From positions 1-5,081 of the forward strand of contig JACDBZ010000265.1 of NCBI GenBank assembly GCA_013694645.1: DNA of 5,081 bases, in the 5' to 3' direction. A program made the position numbers and the translations under genes. The stretch is from Chloroflexota bacterium (GTDB taxonomy: Bacteria; Chloroflexota; Limnocylindria; QHBO01). Numbering within the stretch: position 1 is the stretch's first letter; each line of letters starts with the position of its first letter. Shown piece after piece: positions 1 to 5,081 of this stretch. A model generated the notes under the pieces. That model ran no database searches. It was not told the DNA's origin and saw only the letters and a program-made list of their open reading frames with translations.

Positions 1-440
1 CCACTGCGCCGAGCGCGTCCACCGAACCTTCCACCGAACCGAGCGCTTCGTCCGAGACCGATGAGGAAGGTGAGGAGACCAGCGTCTTCGACCTCGAGGT
101 CGGCGACTGCTTCAGCACCAGCGAAGAATCCATCGAGTCGGTCCTTGTCGTCGACTGCGAGAGCCCGCACACCTACGAGACTTACCACGTCTTCGACCAT
201 GAAGCCGGCTCAGACGAGCCGTACCCGGGCGACGAGGAGATCCTCGAGTACGCCGATGGCGAATGCCGCGGTCCCTTCGAGGAATTCGTCGGACTCGATT
301 ATGAGTCGTCGATCTATTTCATCACCTCGGTGACACCCTCCGACGAGACCTGGACCGAGGGCGACCGAGAGATCCTCTGCACCCTGGGCCTCGAGGACGA
401 CAGCGAGGTCACGGGATCCGCGGAGGGCACCGGGGAGTAG
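1..440 (+). CDS. Septum-formation-type (Septum_form-like) domain protein, 5' end missing
   Basis: The reading frame enters from the left edge (first whole codon at base 3) and stops at TAG 438-440, leaving about 145 residues. It opens with a Ser/Thr/Glu/Pro low-complexity stretch (two STEP repeats, then an acidic run), typical of a linker between a membrane anchor or lipobox and an exported domain. The folded part begins near base 87 (VFDLEVGDCF), followed by VVDCESPHTYETY, a YPGDEE segment, GEC, FVG..YESS and TW.EGDREILC. Four cysteines (codons at 108, 156, 264 and 378) are spaced as expected for two disulfides. This pattern matches my memory of the Pfam Septum_form family, found in Actinobacteria and some Chloroflexota. 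That family name is a prediction, and its biochemical role is not established. Composition is strongly acidic. The N-terminus, which would show a signal peptide or membrane segment, lies outside the window, so export is inferred. Confidence 0.7.
   Translation, partial: TAPSASTEPSTEPSASSETDEEGEETSVFDLEVGDCFSTSEESIESVLVVDCESPHTYETYHVFDHEAGSDEPYPGDEEILEYADGECRGPFEEFVGLDYESSIYFITSVTPSDETWTEGDREILCTLGLEDDSEVTGSAEGTGE
18..41 (+). repeat. 12-bp tandem repeat, two copies, in a low-complexity linker
   Basis: Bases 18-29 and 30-41 are TCCACCGAACC followed by T or G, so the copies differ only in the last base. In frame they encode STEP-STEP in the Ser/Thr/Glu/Pro linker of the upstream gene. Related CCGAGCGC words flank the pair. 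This looks like simple slippage-type expansion of a linker and not a mobile or regulatory repeat. Confidence 0.8.
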
Positions 441-458
441 ACAACCTGGCTGCCTGGC

Positions 459-488
459 CCGACATGCTGACGGCCGGTGCGCTAGGAT
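459..488 (+). promoter_or_regulatory. Weak candidate sigma-70-type promoter for pyrG
   Basis: CCGACA at 459-464 (four of six match to TTGACA) and TAGGAT at 483-488 (four of six match to TATAAT, and a common -10 form in high-GC bacteria) are separated by 18 bases. A start near base 495 would give a leader of about 90 nt before pyrG. It lies in the only gap between the upstream stop and pyrG. Such matches occur by chance in a short search, so this is a candidate only. Confidence 0.3.
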
Positions 489-573
489 CAGTTCCCGAGT
501 AGACCCAAGGCGATCCTACTCGCGCGCGGCCGCCTCCTGTTCCCCGCCGCCCGCTCGAGCCACCACGAGGTGT

Positions 574-580
574 GAGGAGG
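574..580 (+). promoter_or_regulatory. Ribosome binding site of pyrG
   Basis: GAGGAGG ends four bases before the ATG at 585. It is the clearest Shine-Dalgarno sequence in the window and fixes the pyrG start, which also agrees with the conserved N-terminus of the family (start followed at once by Y-V-F-V-T-G-G-V). Confidence 0.85.
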
Positions 581-584
581 ACCG

Positions 585-2281
<1,697 letters not shown>

Positions 2282-2285
<4 letters not shown>

Positions 2286-3400
2286 CCACGAGTACACCCG
2301 CGGGCATACCGGACGCGGCGATCGCTGCCGCTGAGCGTGACGCGATCGTCGTGTGGCGCGGCGAGCGCATTCCCTTTGCCGCGCTCGAGTCCCGTATCGC
2401 GCGAATCGATGATCGCGGCGAACGAGATGGCCTGTACGCGGGCTGGATCGAGGCGCTCGAAGCTCTCAATCCGGAGTATCGGCGTCGTCTTGCGGCCTGG
2501 CGCGCGGAGAGCGACGTCGCCGCGGCCTCTTCCGGCTACACGGACCTCGAGGCCATGGCGCTCGAGCTCGAGGAGTTGGCGATCCAGTCGGAGACCGTCT
2601 ATTACGCCGCCCTGCGGCGTTACCTGGCGCTCATCGGCATCGAGCAGGGGGATGCCACGCTCGCGGACCTGTGGCATGTGGAGCGGGGCTCCGCCTGGTC
2701 CCAGTGGTTCGGTGAACGCGACCTTGATGGCGCGGTTCGCGAGGCGGGAAGGGACGCGAGCGGCACGCTCCATGGTGAGGGGTGGCGTTCCGGCGAAGCG
2801 GGCCTTGCCGGTTCCAGCCCCGGTGCCGAAGTCCCCGCGATGGCGGTCTCGGAACTGTACAGCTCGCTGGTCGGCGATCCGAGCTGGCTCAGTCGAGCGC
2901 TCCGCATGGCGCCCGATGAAATCCCTGCGTTCGCTGACTTCGTGGCATTCATTCGGTTGTGGCGTCTGCGCCGGTCGCTGGCCCAGGTCCACTACGAGAT
3001 GCGTCTCTACCGGACCGGGGAAGAGCCGCTGCAGCGTGCGTATTTCAGTGGGATCGTCGGCCACACGACCGGCGTCGCCATGCCCGACGCTGCGTACCTC
3101 CATGATGTCGGTTCGCCCTTCTCGTCGGTGACCCGTCTCAGGCGCAGCATGTTGGCCGGCGCCATCGGGGAACGACTGGCAAGCCAGTTCGGGAGCGAAT
3201 GGTGGGCGAATGACGAAGCGCGATCGCATGCCGCCGAGCTCGCGCGGATGTCGAACACCGATGACGTCATTGCGCAACTCGGGTATGATGCCGGGGACTG
3301 GAGACCCGTCCTGCGTCAGATTCGGACGCGGCTCATCGGCGAGATGAGCGGATACGGGGGACCCAACATCACCACTCGTGCCGGGACCCGCAAGGTCTGA
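2282..3400 (+). CDS. M3-peptidase-like protein lacking the HExxH zinc site (probable pseudoenzyme)
   Basis: The start is set at ATG 2282, which overlaps the pyrG stop as ATGA. There is no Shine-Dalgarno sequence, so translation is probably coupled to pyrG. The protein has 372 residues, no signal peptide and no membrane segment. Residues about 20-155 are helical and resemble the N-terminal part of oligoendopeptidase/M3-like proteins (WRGERIPFAAL, then LYAGWIEALEALNPEYRRRL, GY, ETVYYAALRRYL). From about residue 188 it resembles their C-terminal part: VSELYSSL with Glu191 where the third zinc ligand would sit, DPSWL (199-203), a helix with LWRLRRSLAQVHYEM, YLHDVGSPF, and FG.EWW with Trp307-Trp308. 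Between these halves lies only a Gly/Ser/Glu-rich linker of about 30 residues (about 158-186). No HExxH occurs anywhere in the protein. The family assignment is from remembered sequence pattern and is moderate. That it is a real, expressed gene is much safer, given the overlap and length. If correct, it is not a working metallopeptidase. It could alternatively be a lineage-specific helical protein of unknown role. Confidence 0.6.
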
Positions 3401-3576
3401 CTCTTTGACCCGACGCCATCCCGAGCACTCAGCGCACGACCCCCGGCCGTGACCACGAACCCCGGGTCGACCCCTTCCATAGCCGCTCCTGCCACGCACG
3501 CGCTCGCCCTCCACGACGGACTGAACGCCACGCACCGGGAACGGCACCCGAGAAGCTCATCGAGGTCACTTCCTAC
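3401..3576 (+). promoter_or_regulatory. C-rich, G-poor rho leader, candidate rut region
   Basis: There is no gene-like reading frame between the previous stop and rho. A hand count over 3401-3600 gives about 88 C and 48 G in 200 bases, and 3471-3510 has about 22 C and 7 G in 40. A C-over-G excess in untranslated RNA is the known hallmark of Rho loading sites, and in E. coli rho is autoregulated by Rho-dependent termination in its own leader. Here the role is inferred from composition and position alone. No U-tract terminator and no convincing promoter were found. Confidence 0.4.
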
Positions 3577-3609
3577 ATGAAGCACCCCTGCCAGGCGACG
3601 CGGCCATGA
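3577..3609 (+). CDS. Possible 10-codon leader peptide (uORF) overlapping the rho start
   Basis: ATG at 3577 opens MKHPCQATRP and ends at TGA 3607-3609, which overlaps the rho ATG (3606) as ATGA. A GAGG at 3562-3565 lies 11 bases upstream, a loose but possible ribosome site, whereas rho itself has no visible Shine-Dalgarno sequence. The arrangement would allow translation of rho by termination-reinitiation. A 10-codon ORF can easily arise by chance, so the peptide itself is not assured. Its coding content shows no recognisable regulatory codon run. Confidence 0.3.
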   Translation: MKHPCQATRP

Positions 3610-5081
3610 ACGACGACGCGCGTCCACAACAGCAGCGCCGCCGCTCGCGGCGCCGCCAGGACACGACTCCCCGTCGACAGCCGCAGCAGCAGCGCGGTGG
3701 CTACGCCCCGCGGCGGCGCAACGACTACGCGTCGGGCCAGTACTCCTCGATCTTCACCGGCCCGTTCCCGTCGGATGCCGATGAGCCGGGGCTGAACCTG
3801 GGCGATCTCCAGGCGAAGCCGATCGACGAGTTGCGCGAGCTGGCGGCGGAGCACCAGATCGACGGCCACGACAGCCTCGAGCACTCGGATCTCGTCCTGA
3901 AGCTGCTCGATGTCGTCCAGCTTGCTCCGGCGCAGTCTCAGGAGCGCGCCAACCAGTCCGGCGAGACCGAGGGAATCCTCGAGATCGTCGACGAGGGATT
4001 CGGCTTCCTGCGCGTGAACGGCGTCATGCCGTCCAATGACGACATCTACGTCAGCACATCCCAGGTGCGAAGGTTCGGCCTCCGAACCGGCGACCGCGTC
4101 ACCGGCCAGACGCGTCCGCCGAAGGACCAGGAGAAGTACTGGGGCATGCTGCGTGTCGACACCGTCAACGCGGTCGCACCGGAGGTGGCCAAGCGCCGAC
4201 CCAACTTCGACGCGCTGGTGCCCGTCTTCCCCGATGAGATGTTCGACCTCGAGACGGACCAGAAGAACCTGACCCAGCGCCTGATCAACCTGATCAGCCC
4301 GGTCGGCATGGGCCAGCGTGGACTGATCCTGTCGCCTGCCAAGGCCGGCAAGACGACCGTGCTGAAGCACATCGCGGCCGGGATCACCGAAAACCATCCC
4401 GAGGCCCTCCTCATGGTTGCCCTCATCGGCGAGCGACCGGAGGAGGTCACCGACATGCAGCGCAACGTGGACGGCGAGATCTACTCGTCCACGTTCGACG
4501 AGCCGACCGAGAATCACACCCGCGTGGCGGAGATGTGCCTCGAGATCGCGAAGCGCCAGGTCGAGACCGGCCGTGACGTGGTGATCCTGCTCGACTCGAT
4601 CACGCGCCTGGCCCGGGCATACAACCTCGCCCTGCCGGCGTCGGGAAAGACCCTCTCCGGCGGCGTGGATCCCGTGGCGCTCTACCCCCCGAAGCGGTTC
4701 TTCGGTGCCGCGCGCAATATCGAACATGGCGGATCACTCACGATCATCGCGACCTGCCTGGTCGATACCGGCAGCCGCATGGACGACGTGATCTACGAGG
4801 AGTTCAAGGGCACCGGCAACATGGAGCTGGCGCTCGACCGCAAGCTGAGCGAGAAGCGCATCTTCCCGGCCATCGACGTCCTCCGCTCCGGCACGCGTCG
4901 CGAGGAGCTGTTGCTCGATGAGAACGAGCTGCGGATGGTATGGACGATGCGTCGCATGCTCAGCGCGGTCGGGCCCAACGAGGGCATCGAGCTGCTCATG
5001 CAACGGCTTGGCAAGACGCCGAACAACGCCGAGTTCCTCGTCTCGCTCAGCAAGAGCGTCGAGGCATCCGAGCGCTCGTAG
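3606..5081 (+). CDS. rho: Transcription termination factor Rho
   Basis: A hexameric RNA-dependent ATPase/translocase that ends transcription of untranslated RNA. The protein has 491 residues, longer than E. coli Rho (419) because of an N-terminal extension: residues 1 to about 40 are Arg/Gln-rich and likely disordered. A Rho_N helical domain follows (about 60-100, KPIDELRELAAEH), then the cold-shock-type RNA-binding domain (from about 118, with the aromatic FGFLR at 132-136). The ATPase core has Walker A AKAGKT (Lys249, Thr250), catalytic Glu276 in GERPEEVTDMQR, Walker B ILLDS (Asp330) with arginine-rich TRLARAYN after it, the Q-loop LSGGVD (350-355) and the R-loop KGTGN (401-405). All key residues are intact. 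Gly275 replaces the Asp found in E. coli. The in-frame stop at 3522 and the absence of ATG, GTG or TTG between it and 3606 support this start. The natural stop TAG is the last codon of the window. Confidence 0.98.
   Translation: MNDDARPQQQRRRSRRRQDTTPRRQPQQQRGGYAPRRRNDYASGQYSSIFTGPFPSDADEPGLNLGDLQAKPIDELRELAAEHQIDGHDSLEHSDLVLKLLDVVQLAPAQSQERANQSGETEGILEIVDEGFGFLRVNGVMPSNDDIYVSTSQVRRFGLRTGDRVTGQTRPPKDQEKYWGMLRVDTVNAVAPEVAKRRPNFDALVPVFPDEMFDLETDQKNLTQRLINLISPVGMGQRGLILSPAKAGKTTVLKHIAAGITENHPEALLMVALIGERPEEVTDMQRNVDGEIYSSTFDEPTENHTRVAEMCLEIAKRQVETGRDVVILLDSITRLARAYNLALPASGKTLSGGVDPVALYPPKRFFGAARNIEHGGSLTIIATCLVDTGSRMDDVIYEEFKGTGNMELALDRKLSEKRIFPAIDVLRSGTRREELLLDENELRMVWTMRRMLSAVGPNEGIELLMQRLGKTPNNAEFLVSLSKSVEASERS

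Noticed and set aside
61..333. Open frame beginning ATGAGGAAGG at base 61
   Set aside because: It is out of frame with the conserved four-cysteine domain and its product is a Ser/Arg/Thr-rich sequence typical of a shifted frame.
485..505. Reiterative-transcription control of pyrG as in Gram-positive bacteria (initial GGGC)
   Set aside because: The predicted start region around 495 reads CCCGAG and contains no initial G-run, and no attenuator hairpin with a T-tract is visible before pyrG.
3405..3433. Possible rho promoter from TTGACC at 3405-3410
   Set aside because: The -35-like hexamer is good (five of six), but nothing resembling a -10 box lies 16-19 bases downstream.
3437..3473. Hairpin or intrinsic terminator (CGACCC at 3437-3442 with GGGTCG at 3464-3469; palindrome GGGTCGACCC at 3464-3473)
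   Set aside because: The stem is only six pairs with a 21-base loop, the inner bases do not pair well and no T-run follows. The 10-bp palindrome is unremarkable in GC-rich DNA.
3573..4727. Long open frame on the minus strand opposite rho
   Set aside because: It mirrors the codon pattern of rho, has no family motif and has no ribosome site. It is explained by the GC bias of the coding strand.

Overview
The window is a high-GC (roughly two thirds G+C by eye) bacterial housekeeping region, with all recognisable genes on the + strand. The combination of a septum-formation-type exported domain, a CTP synthase, an M3-peptidase-like protein and a Rho factor with an Arg/Gln-rich N-terminal extension best suits a high-GC Chloroflexota lineage (Limnocylindria/Ellin6529-like) or an actinobacterium-like relative. 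This placement is inference from protein flavour, not from a marker search.

Layout: (1) 1-440, the 3' end of a gene for an acidic, Ser/Thr/Glu/Pro-linked protein with a four-cysteine Septum_form-like domain. (2) 441-584, a short gap with a weak promoter candidate and a clear Shine-Dalgarno sequence for the next gene. (3) 585-2285, pyrG, a complete CTP synthase with intact synthase and glutaminase active-site motifs, a short lineage insertion and an odd loop substitution. (4) 2282-3400, a 372-aa protein overlapping the pyrG stop by ATGA. It resembles N- and C-terminal parts of M3-like (gluzincin) metallopeptidases but has no HExxH motif and only a short Gly/Ser-rich linker where the catalytic core should be. 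(5) 3401-3605, a markedly C-rich, G-poor leader ending in a possible 10-codon upstream ORF. (6) 3606-5081, rho, a complete transcription termination factor whose stop codon is the last base of the window.

How they fit together: pyrG makes CTP from UTP and glutamine, and its translation is probably coupled to the peptidase-like gene. rho follows after about 205 bp of untranslated leader, whose base composition is what a Rho-utilisation (rut) site would look like, so autoregulation of rho by premature termination is a reasonable hypothesis. No mobile element, CRISPR array, tRNA or rRNA is visible. The most interesting items are the apparently catalytically dead peptidase-like protein and the rho leader. 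Otherwise the region is ordinary.
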